34,028 nt of DNA from a virus (IMGVR_UViG_3300042385_000712:1-34028), one strand, 5' to 3'. Positions 1 through 5,585 are shown, numbered from the stretch's first letter. Numbers and translations are program-made. Notes: generated by a model from the sequence alone, not told the origin.

Positions 1-245
1 GTCTCTTTGTAGGCTGTCACGATCTCGCCCGTGTTGACGTCCACAATCTCCTCTGTGGCGTCCGATTGCCAGTCCAGCAACATGTTCCGCATCTTGTTGA
101 GAACGCGCGCTGAGGTCACTGTGGCGCTGAAAAACGAGCGATTGCGGATTGCCGGTGCCATCGCTGACCACTCACGCCAACGAAACCACGAAGGCGTCAC
201 TTTGCGCCGTGAAAGATTTTCGACTGCTTGCAGGAATGAGTTCAT
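1..245 (-). CDS. 5' part of an unrecognised phage protein, cut by the window edge
   Basis: An open frame starts with ATG at 245 and runs off the left end without a stop, giving at least 81 residues. It begins MNSFLQAVENLSRRK and contains RNRSFFSATVTSAR followed by NKMRNMLLDWQSDATEE. The start overlaps the stop of the preceding winged-helix gene as ATGA, so it is translationally coupled and very probably real. The basic N-terminus and helical middle vaguely recall minor structural or head-morphogenesis proteins of phages, but I cannot name a family. A complete head and tail set already lies elsewhere in the window, so this may belong to a different genome arm (see the 127-bp repeat). Confidence 0.7.
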   Translation of the reverse strand, partial: MNSFLQAVENLSRRKVTPSWFRWREWSAMAPAIRNRSFFSATVTSARVLNKMRNMLLDWQSDATEEIVDVNTGEIVTAYKE

Positions 246-475
246 CTCGTTGATTCTGCGCTGGTCAGTTCGGCGATTGCTCGCTTGCCTGCTGCGGTCA
301 GGTGGTATGTCGAAGGTCTGCCAGCTCGCTTGGCGATGTAGCCCTTTTGAGTCAGGCTCCAGAGCTTGTTGTTGACAAAAACCAAGCTTGCTTTGGCTTG
401 AGTGGCGATTTCGCGCATAGTTCTCCCATCGGTGATGACGAAGATTTGCGCTTCGCTGATTCCGATTCCGAGCAT
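242..475 (-). CDS. small winged helix-turn-helix DNA-binding protein
   Basis: From ATG at 475 the product is 77 residues. It has an N-terminal helix (MLGIGISEAQIFV), a helix-turn-helix (TMREIATQAKASLVFVNNKL), and a wing with the pattern KGYIAKRAGRPSTYHLTAAG typical of MarR/ArsR-like folds. It is probably a small transcription regulator; no ligand or catalytic motif is seen. The same frame is open back to an ATG at 622 (126 aa) overlapping the upstream stop as TGATG. That extra 49-residue stretch is Cys-rich, is encoded by a conserved hairpin, and is frameshifted in the second cassette copy, so I prefer the shorter protein. The stop overlaps the next start as ATGA. Confidence 0.6.
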   Translation of the reverse strand: MLGIGISEAQIFVITDGRTMREIATQAKASLVFVNNKLWSLTQKGYIAKRAGRPSTYHLTAAGKRAIAELTSAESTR

Positions 476-571
476 GTAGAGTTTGCCAACAATGGCATGA
501 ACCGTGGTAGTGGTCACACAAGCAACATACAGAAATCTGAGCGGTTGGCAAGCGTGAAATATTGCGAGTTC

Positions 572-610
572 GCCCCTGCTCCTCGCGCCTGAACATGCGG
601 GAGCAGAGGC
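572..610 (-). other. conserved hairpin downstream of the DnaA-IV gene, copy 1
   Basis: Arms 600-610 and 572-582 pair over 11 positions with one G-U wobble, around a 17-base loop that holds a further CGC/GCG pair. It begins 11 bases past the stop codon of the DnaA-domain-IV gene. A homologous hairpin sits at 33231-33270 with a compensating T:A to C:G change in the stem, which argues for an RNA structure. No U-tract follows, so it is not a classical terminator. Confidence 0.55.
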
Positions 611-621
611 ATTAGTTCCCA

Positions 622-915
622 TCAGTCACTCGACTGGGAGAGTGTTAGCGCGGTCTTAACCGCATCGTATGCTTTGACCATGGCACGAGCCTGTTCGATC
701 TTTTGGCAATTGCGCCTAACTGTGGCGTGATCCGTGCTGAAAACTAATGCGATCCGAGAGTAAATCCATCCTCGGTCACGCATGACAGCCTGCACGACTG
801 CGCGAGCGTCTGCAACTTCTTGCACTCGGCTCTTGCTGGTGATTTCGTCTTGGTCAACGTCCATTTCGGCTGCGACGATTTCGATGATGTCTGAGATTTT
901 CATTGGTTTGTTCAT
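622..915 (-). CDS. stand-alone DnaA domain IV-like DNA-binding protein, copy 1
   Basis: The 97-residue product (MNKPMKISDIIEIV...) matches the C-terminal DNA-binding domain of DnaA: a helix RVQEVADARAVVQAVM, a GW.YSRIALVF helix, and TDHATVRRNCQKIE, the position of the DnaA signature DHTTVxHxxxKI. There is no AAA+ domain, so it cannot act as an initiator by itself. Phages carry such stand-alone domains, which could bind DnaA-box-like sites to control replication or transcription; that role is inference. The signature is more degenerate here than in the copy at 33282-33563. A second in-frame ATG at 903 gives a 93-aa form identical in length to copy 2. Confidence 0.8.
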   Translation of the reverse strand: MNKPMKISDIIEIVAAEMDVDQDEITSKSRVQEVADARAVVQAVMRDRGWIYSRIALVFSTDHATVRRNCQKIEQARAMVKAYDAVKTALTLSQSSD

Positions 916-948
916 TTGTGTTTTTCGGGCATCTGTGGCACTGGCTTT

Positions 949-1149
949 TTAGCCAACAAAAATCACACACACCGCACCGACGACGATGATTGCAAGAATC
1001 ATCATTTTAGCCAATACGCGTGGCACTAGCCACACGTCGAATGGTTGTAGGTCTAAGGGGGTTTCACTCTCGATAACGGCATCCTCACACACAGAGCAAG
1101 GAAGCCCGTCTATTTTTACTACACTGTTTTTTGGTAATATGTATTTCAT
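949..1149 (-). CDS. small membrane protein with N-terminal cysteine pair
   Basis: The 66-residue protein has a polar N-terminal half containing LPCSVCEDAVIE (a C-x-x-C pair) and one strong C-terminal transmembrane segment, about residues 48-65 (AKMMILAIIVVGAVCVIFVG). It is probably an inner-membrane accessory protein; no family was recognised. It lies between the 51-aa gene and DnaA-IV copy 1 and is absent from the equivalent place in the second cassette (33560-33563), so it is an insertion or deletion difference between the two copies. Confidence 0.6.
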   Translation of the reverse strand: MKYILPKNSVVKIDGLPCSVCEDAVIESETPLDLQPFDVWLVPRVLAKMMILAIIVVGAVCVIFVG

Positions 1150-1169
1150 AATCTATTTTTGGCGAGGGG

Positions 1170-1325
1170 TCATGGCTTTTGTTTGTGCCGCTTCGCCATA
1201 CCGTCCCACGATACTTCGTAGGCGCTCTCCCATGCGGGGTTCCGATTGGCTAGCAATACCCACCATAAGCTCTTGCGCTTGCGGAAAAGATAAGATACTC
1301 GCGCTTGCTTTTGTTTGTTAGTCAT
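1170..1325 (-). CDS. 51-aa basic conserved protein, copy 1
   Basis: A short gene of 51 codons starting MTNKQKQARVSYLFRKR with a conserved core SLWWVLLANRNPAWE and SWDGMAKRHKQK. The ATG overlaps the end of the upstream gene by 8 bases. It is strongly basic at both ends with a Trp-rich middle. About four fifths of the residues are identical to the protein at 33560-33715, and the differences are mostly conservative, which shows that it is translated. Function unknown; a nucleic-acid-binding or membrane-surface peptide is possible. Confidence 0.75.
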   Translation of the reverse strand: MTNKQKQARVSYLFRKRKSLWWVLLANRNPAWESAYEVSWDGMAKRHKQKP

Positions 1326-1941
1326 CGCTGATCTCCCATTTTCCAATTACTCTTAAAAAAGCCTCGGCGCGTTGCGCTGCGGTTGCAAAGGCGTTAGATT
1401 CACACTCCGAAACAGGTAGGTTGAAAATGCAATTAACGTATGACCTTCGTTGTTGTGCTGTCAGAATCATCTCTGCCTCATGCATTGCGTTGAGGTCGTT
1501 GAGGTAGTCGGGGACATCCCACGGTGACGGCCCGTATCCTTTGATCAATTCCTTGGTTGTAGGTTTGCGAGCGTCAGGCGGGTAGCCATGTGGTTTGCAC
1601 CCTTCTACTTGCCCAAGGCACGTCCAACCACACGCTTCCGCGATGGCGATGTTGATTTGTTCATCAGTCATTTTGCTGGTGTCGGCAACATGATCAACCC
1701 ATTCAAGCAAGCTCTCTTTCCAATCGTCGGCGTAGGGCGGGTGGTCAAGGTTAATGGTGCGTTCACCAAAATTTGGATAAAACGAAAAAATACCAACATC
1801 CAATGTAAATGTCGTGTCGGGTTTTCCATCATAATGCCAAACGGTTCCATTTTCATCCTGCGCGATATACCTGGGCGTCTCAATCCCCGCCGCTTTGCAC
1901 GCTGCTAGCAGGGATTCCGATAGTTCTTTTGTCATATTCAT
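1318..1941 (-). CDS. conserved phage protein with KGYGPSPWDVPDYLNDLNAM core
   Basis: The product is 207 residues. The N-terminal half (about 1-100) looks like a small alpha/beta domain with a Phe/Tyr-rich strand region. A middle segment has ACGWTCLGQVEG, and the C-terminal half has KGYGPSPWDVPDYLNDLNAM followed by a helix ending AEAFLRVIGKWE. I recognise the C-terminal pattern from many environmental phage genomes, where it is unannotated. The start overlaps the next upstream stop as ATGA. Codons for residues about 102-143 lie in the 127-bp exact repeat, and the C-terminal 68 residues diverge strongly from the version at 33712-34028. Confidence 0.75.
   Translation of the reverse strand: MNMTKELSESLLAACKAAGIETPRYIAQDENGTVWHYDGKPDTTFTLDVGIFSFYPNFGERTINLDHPPYADDWKESLLEWVDHVADTSKMTDEQINIAIAEACGWTCLGQVEGCKPHGYPPDARKPTTKELIKGYGPSPWDVPDYLNDLNAMHEAEMILTAQQRRSYVNCIFNLPVSECESNAFATAAQRAEAFLRVIGKWEISDD
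1511..1637. repeat. 127-bp exact direct repeat, left copy
   Basis: Bases 1511-1637 equal 33902-34028 without a mismatch, and the bases just before (g at 1510, t at 33901) differ. The right copy ends exactly at the window end. The repeat lies inside a coding region shared by the two cassette copies. The length of exactly 127 matches the largest k-mer commonly used by SPAdes-type assemblers, so it may mark a graph junction and not a biological repeat. Confidence 0.95.
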
Positions 1942-2141
1942 AATCTCGATAATTGGTATTTCATAAAATCCGCTTGAGTCAGCAGTCCGCTGATCTCCGC
2001 GTGTTTGCGCTCGATCTGACTGCGTTCGTCGATTGGAAACGATGGATACTCTGGTCGCTGCATTGTCGCCTCAAGCTTGTCGCATTGCGCCAGCAGCTCA
2101 GCCTCCAGCGCGGTGGCTAGTTCCAAGGCGCGTTCACTCAT
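1938..2141 (-). CDS. small coiled-coil protein
   Basis: A 67-residue, almost entirely helical protein: MSERALELATALEAELLAQ, a linker with RPEYPSFPIDE, and a second helix RSQIERKHAEISGLLTQAD. It probably forms a two-helix hairpin. The start overlaps the preceding gene by 8 bases and the stop overlaps the next gene as ATGA, which supports translation within the accessory operon. No known family. Confidence 0.65.
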   Translation of the reverse strand: MSERALELATALEAELLAQCDKLEATMQRPEYPSFPIDERSQIERKHAEISGLLTQADFMKYQLSRL

Positions 2142-2379
2142 GTAATTCTCCTTTCAAGGCTGCTAGAGCTTTGTCTAATCCCTCCGCCAACGCATCGCGC
2201 TGCTTTGTCATGTCGGCAAGCTCGCGCTCTAGGTAGTCGCAGGCACGCATGAGTCCTGCATCCGCCTCTTTCGCCTCGGCAAGCTCGCGCTCTAGCTTCT
2301 GTGCGTCCTGAATTGGCACCATGTATTCGCCGGAGAAAGCCATGCGCGTGGCTGCGTCTGTCCTCGGTGTATCACTCAT
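2134..2379 (-). CDS. small phage protein of the SDTPRTDA type
   Basis: I place the start at ATG 2379 because AGGAGG lies 5-6 bases upstream, one of the few strong ribosome-binding sites in the window. The 81-aa product opens MSDTPRTDAATRMAFSGEYM and continues as a long amphipathic coiled coil (KLERELAEAKEAD, YLERELADMTKQRDALAEG). Proteins opening SDTPRTDA with a LERELA coiled coil are widespread in phage accessory regions, with no assigned function. A related protein is at 3081-3356. The longer frame back to 2508 overlaps the membrane-protein gene and is not needed. Confidence 0.7.
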   Translation of the reverse strand: MSDTPRTDAATRMAFSGEYMVPIQDAQKLERELAEAKEADAGLMRACDYLERELADMTKQRDALAEGLDKALAALKGELHE

Positions 2380-2560
2380 GGGAGCCTCCTTTCTTGCCGA
2401 ATGCGCTGCCCTGCGCGTCCCTGCCGTCAAGGTCGGTCGGTGGCAAGCAATAGCTGATGTCCTGTGGCTGATGCGTTGCCCAAAGGAAAACGATGTGCAA
2501 GATGGCAATCAGGATCGCGATGATCGCAATCGTTAAGATGATTTGGTCGATGGTGGTCAT
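2372..2560 (-). CDS. small single-span membrane protein
   Basis: The 62-aa protein has a very hydrophobic N-terminal transmembrane segment (IILTIAIIAILIAILHIVFLW, residues about 7-27) and a short polar tail. Its start overlaps the upstream stop as ATGA, and its last codons carry the ribosome-binding site of the next gene. It is likely inserted in the host inner membrane; function unknown. Confidence 0.65.
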   Translation of the reverse strand: MTTIDQIILTIAIIAILIAILHIVFLWATHQPQDISYCLPPTDLDGRDAQGSAFGKKGGSHE

Positions 2561-2730
2561 TTTTCTGAGTTTTCTTTGCTGAGGGTTTCGATCTTCTGCG
2601 TGAGCCAGCCGAGCGTGATCGCGTCGCTTGCTGGTGATGGGTTGTATATTGCTTTGCGCAGATCCTGCATTGCGAATAGCAGCAGGAGCTTGGCTTCGGC
2701 TTCGGTTAGTTTTTGGATGTGTTCGATCAT
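2557..2730 (-). CDS. small helical protein
   Basis: From ATG at 2730 the product is 57 residues (MIEHIQKLTEAEAKLLLLFAMQ, then a segment NPSPASDAITLGWLTQKIE). An upstream ATG at 2826 would add 32 low-complexity Gln/Asn/Thr residues and overlap the previous gene by 44 bases, so the shorter form is preferred. The two predicted helices could form a small dimer. No family recognised. The stop overlaps the next start as ATGA. Confidence 0.55.
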   Translation of the reverse strand: MIEHIQKLTEAEAKLLLLFAMQDLRKAIYNPSPASDAITLGWLTQKIETLSKENSEK

Positions 2731-2782
2731 GGTGGTAGTTTGTTGAGTTTGCGCGTAGCAGTCGCGCCCCTGATTGCGGTTA

Positions 2783-2974
2783 TTACTTGCTTGCGAGTTC
2801 GCGTCCTGCGTTGATTGCAGCGTCACCCATGCGAGTGTTACCTTTCAGGATTGCGTGACTGTGCGCCACTGTGCTTGCTCCTTCGCCGTGCGTGTTGTGC
2901 TGCTCAAATGCTGCAATGCAGATTTCGATTCCGTATTTTGCGATTGCGTTTTTTGTTGCTGGTGTAAGTTTCAT
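2783..2974 (-). CDS. small conserved phage protein (MKLTPATKNAI type)
   Basis: The 63-aa protein (MKLTPATKNAIAKYGIEICIAAFEQ, then EGASTVAHSHAI and TRMGDAAINAGRELAS) resembles small unannotated proteins found in several phage early regions. The start at 2974 is fixed by the promoter: the -10 box lies at 3012-3017, so the longer frame from 3013 would begin inside it. It is the first gene of the small-gene operon that runs to 622. Function unknown. Confidence 0.65.
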   Translation of the reverse strand: MKLTPATKNAIAKYGIEICIAAFEQHNTHGEGASTVAHSHAILKGNTRMGDAAINAGRELASK

Positions 2975-3011
2975 AATGTTGCGTGTTCGGTTGTTGCCCT
3001 GCGGCGCGCTC

Positions 3012-3041
3012 ACAATACACTGATTCCTTGCAAATTGTAAA
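3012..3041 (-). promoter_or_regulatory. early-type promoter P2 (TTTACA-N18-TATTGT)
   Basis: On the minus strand, -35 TTTACA is at 3041-3036 and -10 TATTGT at 3017-3012. The 18-base spacer begins ATTTGCAAG. The block GCTTTACA-x-TTTGCAAG is shared with P1 at 10209-10238, in the same arrangement. Transcription would start near 3005, about 30 bases before the ATG at 2974. Confidence 0.7.
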
Positions 3042-3080
3042 GCGATTTCTGAAATAAAATTGAAAATAGTTCTCTAGCCT

Positions 3081-3356
3081 TTATGTATCAATGGATTTTT
3101 CTTGCTCTTTTTTTTCGTTGGTTAGTCTATTTGCTGCCGCAATCGCTCTGGTAAGCCGTGGATGCATCATGCTTGCGCTTTCATGCCTGCCGATCTCATC
3201 CGTCAAGTTCCGCAGTGCTGCCATTGCATCGGCAAGCTCTCGCTCTAGTTGGCGAGCGTGTGCTTCCATGGCTTCGATATGCTCAAACATTGTGCGCTTG
3301 TGTCCTTGGTCTGGCATTAGCGCATCCGTCTTCGGGGTGTCTGATTCTGTGTTCAT
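3081..3356 (-). CDS. small phage protein of the SDTPKTDA type, coiled coil
   Basis: The 91-aa protein begins MNTESDTPKTDALMPDQGH and continues as a coiled coil (ARQLERELADAMAALRNLTDE) and a basic helix. It is a paralogue in plan of the protein at 2134-2379: an SDTPxTDA opening and a LERELA helix. The start overlaps the upstream stop as ATGA. No function is known for this type. It is the last gene before promoter P2. Confidence 0.65.
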   Translation of the reverse strand: MNTESDTPKTDALMPDQGHKRTMFEHIEAMEAHARQLERELADAMAALRNLTDEIGRHESASMMHPRLTRAIAAANRLTNEKKEQEKSIDT

Positions 3357-3589
3357 TGTTCTGTTGGTTTGTAGTTCGCAGGTGAGAATTGCAGTTCATC
3401 CAGCATATCGCTTGGTTCTTGCCTCCCGTTTGCCATCGCCTCAATCCACAGTGCTGGGTCAATGGTTGCGGTGTGTTTCCATCCTGCTGCTAACAATTCC
3501 GTTTCTTGGATTTCATCTGCGGATAGGCATTTTATCAGTCCATTTAGGGCGTAAACGTACAATATTCGGTTTAGTTTGATTGTGTTCAT
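3353..3589 (-). CDS. hypothetical protein of the replication operon
   Basis: Starting at ATG 3589, which overlaps the stop of the ATPase gene as ATGA, the product is 78 residues (MNTIKLNRILYVYALNG, ETELLAAGWKHTATIDPALW, SDMLDELQF). It is compact and looks like a folded alpha/beta domain. No family recognised. Its position straight after the helicase-loader-like ATPase suggests an early replication accessory role, which is inference only. Confidence 0.6.
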   Translation of the reverse strand: MNTIKLNRILYVYALNGLIKCLSADEIQETELLAAGWKHTATIDPALWIEAMANGRQEPSDMLDELQFSPANYKPTEQ

Positions 3590-4305
3590 TTTGTTTTGGT
3601 TCTGTAGCTTTGCCAGTTGCATTCTATCCCGCATCCGATTTGCTCGATACGGGAAATGATCGACGGCGAAAGCGTGGCAGCAAACTCTTTCCGTCCTAGG
3701 TTAGTGATAAGCATCGTTGCTCGAACGCCGTCATAGCGTTTGTCGATCAGCGTGGTAAGCAAGTCATCCTCAAATTTTGTTTCACCTCTGACTTGTGCCT
3801 CATCGATGATCAAGAACGCCGCATCTTCCAGTTTTTGCAAAATCTCTTTGATTGTCGGAGCTTCTTTGCGGTTAAACGAGTGCTTAGAATCCACAAAGAT
3901 TTCCATGGCTTTCAGGTAGATAGCTGGTCGGTTTCGATGCTCTGGTGTAAATCCGTTTTTGTAAATCGGAGGAAATGATGCGTTTGGAAAGTTGGCATTT
4001 CTGGCGAGGTGGAAAGCCATCTGCGTTTTTCCCGTTCCGCGCCCACCGTAAGCGATGATTAACCCTCCTGCTTCTGCGCATTCTTTGGCTCTTTCGTATG
4101 CTGCTTGCCACTCATCCCCGTAAATGCTCACAGAATCGCCGTGACGGGCGGTTTGCCCTATGATTGGTATGCTAACCCTCGACGGCTCTGAAACGCGCGG
4201 TGGCACGTAACCAGCTGGCAATCTTACGGTTTTTTGCTCGGTCTGCTCTGCCATTGCTTCGACATTGGCGAGGATTTCGTCTAGTTCTTTTTTTAGGTCA
4301 CTCAT
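3586..4305 (-). CDS. DnaC/IstB-like AAA+ ATPase, probable helicase loader
   Basis: The product is 239 residues. It has Walker A GGRGTGKT at about 87-94, Walker B FLIIDEA at about 164-170, a sensor-1-like LITNLG at about 199-204, and a C-terminal ISRI carrying a candidate arginine finger, the motif order of DnaC/IstB-type loaders. The N-terminal 60 residues, helical then Pro-rich, would contact the helicase or the initiator. No helicase gene is present, so the protein probably recruits the host DnaB to the phage origin. The gene directly follows the initiator gene with an ATGA overlap, the O-P order of lambdoid phages. Confidence 0.85.
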   Translation of the reverse strand: MSDLKKELDEILANVEAMAEQTEQKTVRLPAGYVPPRVSEPSRVSIPIIGQTARHGDSVSIYGDEWQAAYERAKECAEAGGLIIAYGGRGTGKTQMAFHLARNANFPNASFPPIYKNGFTPEHRNRPAIYLKAMEIFVDSKHSFNRKEAPTIKEILQKLEDAAFLIIDEAQVRGETKFEDDLLTTLIDKRYDGVRATMLITNLGRKEFAATLSPSIISRIEQIGCGIECNWQSYRTKTK

Positions 4306-5045
4306 GGTAATAAGAAATTGTCTAGGTTTTTGCCTGCTTCAGGATCGGTCGGGTGACGGTCTGCGTAGGTTGTTTGTGGCTTTGCGTATGTCTTGATTTG
4401 CTTCTGACTCGCTAGCCATCCCTCAGCAGCGTATCGCCTAATTCCAGCTTTCCAATCCTTGCAAGGTGCTTTGCCGTTTTTCCATCCGTTTGCTTCCCAC
4501 ATGTAAAACATCGCATCGCCATCTGCTTCTTGATGTCCGATTGATTTGCAGAAAACTCGCAATTCGTCGATTGTAGGCTTAGTAAATTTAATCTTAGTAG
4601 TTGTAGTTGAAGATGAAATTGAAGATGAAGTTGAAGGGGTTGAAATTTGCTTATCCTTGGTGGTTGATTTTTGCTTAACCAAAATAGGGTTTCCACCTAG
4701 TTTTCCAGCGGTTGCACGTATTTTTCTGATTTCCTCATCACGGATCATACGCCTGTTTGAAATGATGCCAGTATGAGGACATTGTGTAGCAACGCCATAG
4801 GTTAGCAGGGTGGTTAACGTGGTGGTTAGAATTTGCTTATCCAAACCAAGCAATCTTGCGAGTGCATCAATCGGCATTGGTTGACCATTCAAAACTAGCT
4901 TTCCACGTTCCTCGGATTCATGCATCAAACAAATCATCTCAAACCAAACACCACGGTCGTGATAGTTTAGCGATTGCACGCTAGGGTCTTTTCTCCAGTC
5001 TCCAACGTAAAATTGGATTGCTGGCAGCTTGTGAATTTTGCTCAT
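4302..5045 (-). CDS. phage replication initiator, DUF1376/lambda-O-like
   Basis: The 247-aa protein has an N-terminal winged-helix domain of the DUF1376 type (LPAIQFYVGDWRKDPSVQSL, then RGVWFEMICLMHESEERG). A Ser/Thr-rich linker follows at about 125-150, then a C-terminal domain (PTIDELRVFCKS ... CKDWKAGIRRYAAEGW) resembling the helical domain that phage initiators use to contact the loader. It should bind the origin and recruit the ATPase encoded next. Three 18-bp iterons lie inside the gene, in and next to the linker-coding part, as in lambda O. The protein repeats KQI/KQK-x-T as a by-product of the iterons. Confidence 0.8.
   Translation of the reverse strand: MSKIHKLPAIQFYVGDWRKDPSVQSLNYHDRGVWFEMICLMHESEERGKLVLNGQPMPIDALARLLGLDKQILTTTLTTLLTYGVATQCPHTGIISNRRMIRDEEIRKIRATAGKLGGNPILVKQKSTTKDKQISTPSTSSSISSSTTTTKIKFTKPTIDELRVFCKSIGHQEADGDAMFYMWEANGWKNGKAPCKDWKAGIRRYAAEGWLASQKQIKTYAKPQTTYADRHPTDPEAGKNLDNFLLP
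4639..4842. repeat. three 18-bp iterons, candidate replication origin
   Basis: The plus-strand copies are GTTGAAATTTGCTTATCC (4639-4656), GTTGATTTTTGCTTAACC (4663-4680) and GTTAGAATTTGCTTATCC (4825-4842). Copies 1 and 2 match at 15 of 18 positions, and copies 1 and 3 at 16 of 18. The first two are 24 bases apart. A purine/T-rich tract with repeated TTGAAGATGAA units adjoins at about 4603-4635 and could melt. The arrangement parallels the iterons inside lambda O. Confidence 0.7.
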
Positions 5046-5060
5046 CGGTAAAATAAAAAT

Positions 5061-5123
5061 CCCGCCACGTTTGCAGTCTCCACCTAGGTTTCCTTAGATT
5101 CCTAGAACTGCACCCATGGCGGG
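5061..5123 (-). promoter_or_regulatory. structured leader RNA with terminator-like 3' end
   Basis: Three perfectly nested inverted repeats are seen: 5117-5123 with 5061-5067 (7 bp, CCCGCCA/TGGCGGG), 5107-5112 with 5072-5077 (6 bp, TGCAGT/ACTGCA) and 5101-5105 with 5084-5088 (5 bp). They are separated by a symmetric 4x4 internal loop and a 6x1 internal loop, with a 12-base apical loop. On the minus strand the outer stem is followed by ATTTTTATTTT and then the initiator ATG at 5045. It could be an attenuator or a translation-control element of the replication gene. Confidence 0.6.
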
Positions 5124-5140
5124 GAAAATGTTAAATTTGT

Positions 5141-5169
5141 AAATCACGGTGGAGATGTGATTTTGTCAA
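5141..5169 (-). promoter_or_regulatory. candidate replication promoter with overlapping dyad operator
   Basis: A consensus -35 TTGACA lies at 5169-5164 on the minus strand. The next 23 bases are a dyad (AAATCAC, 9 bases, GTGATTT at 5141-5163) that would cover the spacer and the -10 region. The -10 hexamer at 17 bases (TGATTT) is poor, so the promoter may need activation. The predicted start near 5134 lies just upstream of the structured leader. Confidence 0.4.
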
Positions 5170-5172
5170 TTT

Positions 5173-5200
5173 CTCGACGCGCCAAAAATAGCGCATCGAG
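5173..5200. terminator. hairpin after the winged-helix gene
   Basis: CTCGACGCG (5173-5181) pairs with CGCATCGAG (5192-5200) over 9 positions with one wobble, around a 10-base loop. It lies 10 bases after the stop at 5210 on the minus strand. There is no clear U-tract on that strand, so it would be a weak or factor-dependent terminator, or an RNA-stability hairpin. Confidence 0.35.
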
Positions 5201-5209
5201 GTCGTTTTC

Positions 5210-5584
5210 TCAAGCAATCTTTTTCGATTTGGCGATTTGGTCGATCATGCCCTGCAGGTTTAATGTTATCTCCGCCGCTTCCTCACGCCCTTTCTCGGTC
5301 AAGATGTAGGTGTAGTAACTGTGCGGATTGGTGAACTGCTCATGCTTGATCTTCGTGATGTAACGCTCGTGACCTTTCCATCCTTTGAGGTATCTATGGT
5401 CGCAGCACTTTTGTGATGCCTGTTGCATGTCGCCAGTTCGGACTGGGGTATCATATTGCGCCAGCTCCAGCAAAAACACCGCTCGGTAAATGCTCATGCC
5501 GTAAATCAAATGTTTGATTTGATCCCGTGAGATGTCGCCTTTTGGCGTTCGGATGACTAGTTGTAGTAGTTTCAGTGGTGTCAT
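5210..5584 (-). CDS. winged-helix protein, PadR/MarR-like fold
   Basis: The 124-aa protein starts MTPLKLLQLVIRTPKGD and has a helix pair (IYRAVFLLELAQYDTPVRTGDM), a recognition-helix-like stretch with a Cys pair (ASQKCCDHRYLKG), and the end of a wing, SYYTYILTEKGREEA, which is the usual end of MarR/PadR winged helices. A C-terminal helix may dimerise it. It is probably a transcriptional regulator of the early or replication genes, because it is the last gene before the dyad operator at 5141-5163. It starts one base past the methyltransferase stop. Confidence 0.65.
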   Translation of the reverse strand: MTPLKLLQLVIRTPKGDISRDQIKHLIYGMSIYRAVFLLELAQYDTPVRTGDMQQASQKCCDHRYLKGWKGHERYITKIKHEQFTNPHSYYTYILTEKGREEAAEITLNLQGMIDQIAKSKKIA

Positions 5585-5585
5585 G

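Noticed and set aside
242-622. Longer 126-aa version of the winged-helix protein
   Set aside because: The extra N-terminus is Cys-rich, is encoded by the conserved hairpin, and is out of frame in the second copy.
3091-3579. 162-aa plus-strand open frame
   Set aside because: It lies opposite three overlapping minus-strand genes with ATGA coupling, is rich in Ser, Cys and Leu, and has no domain pattern.
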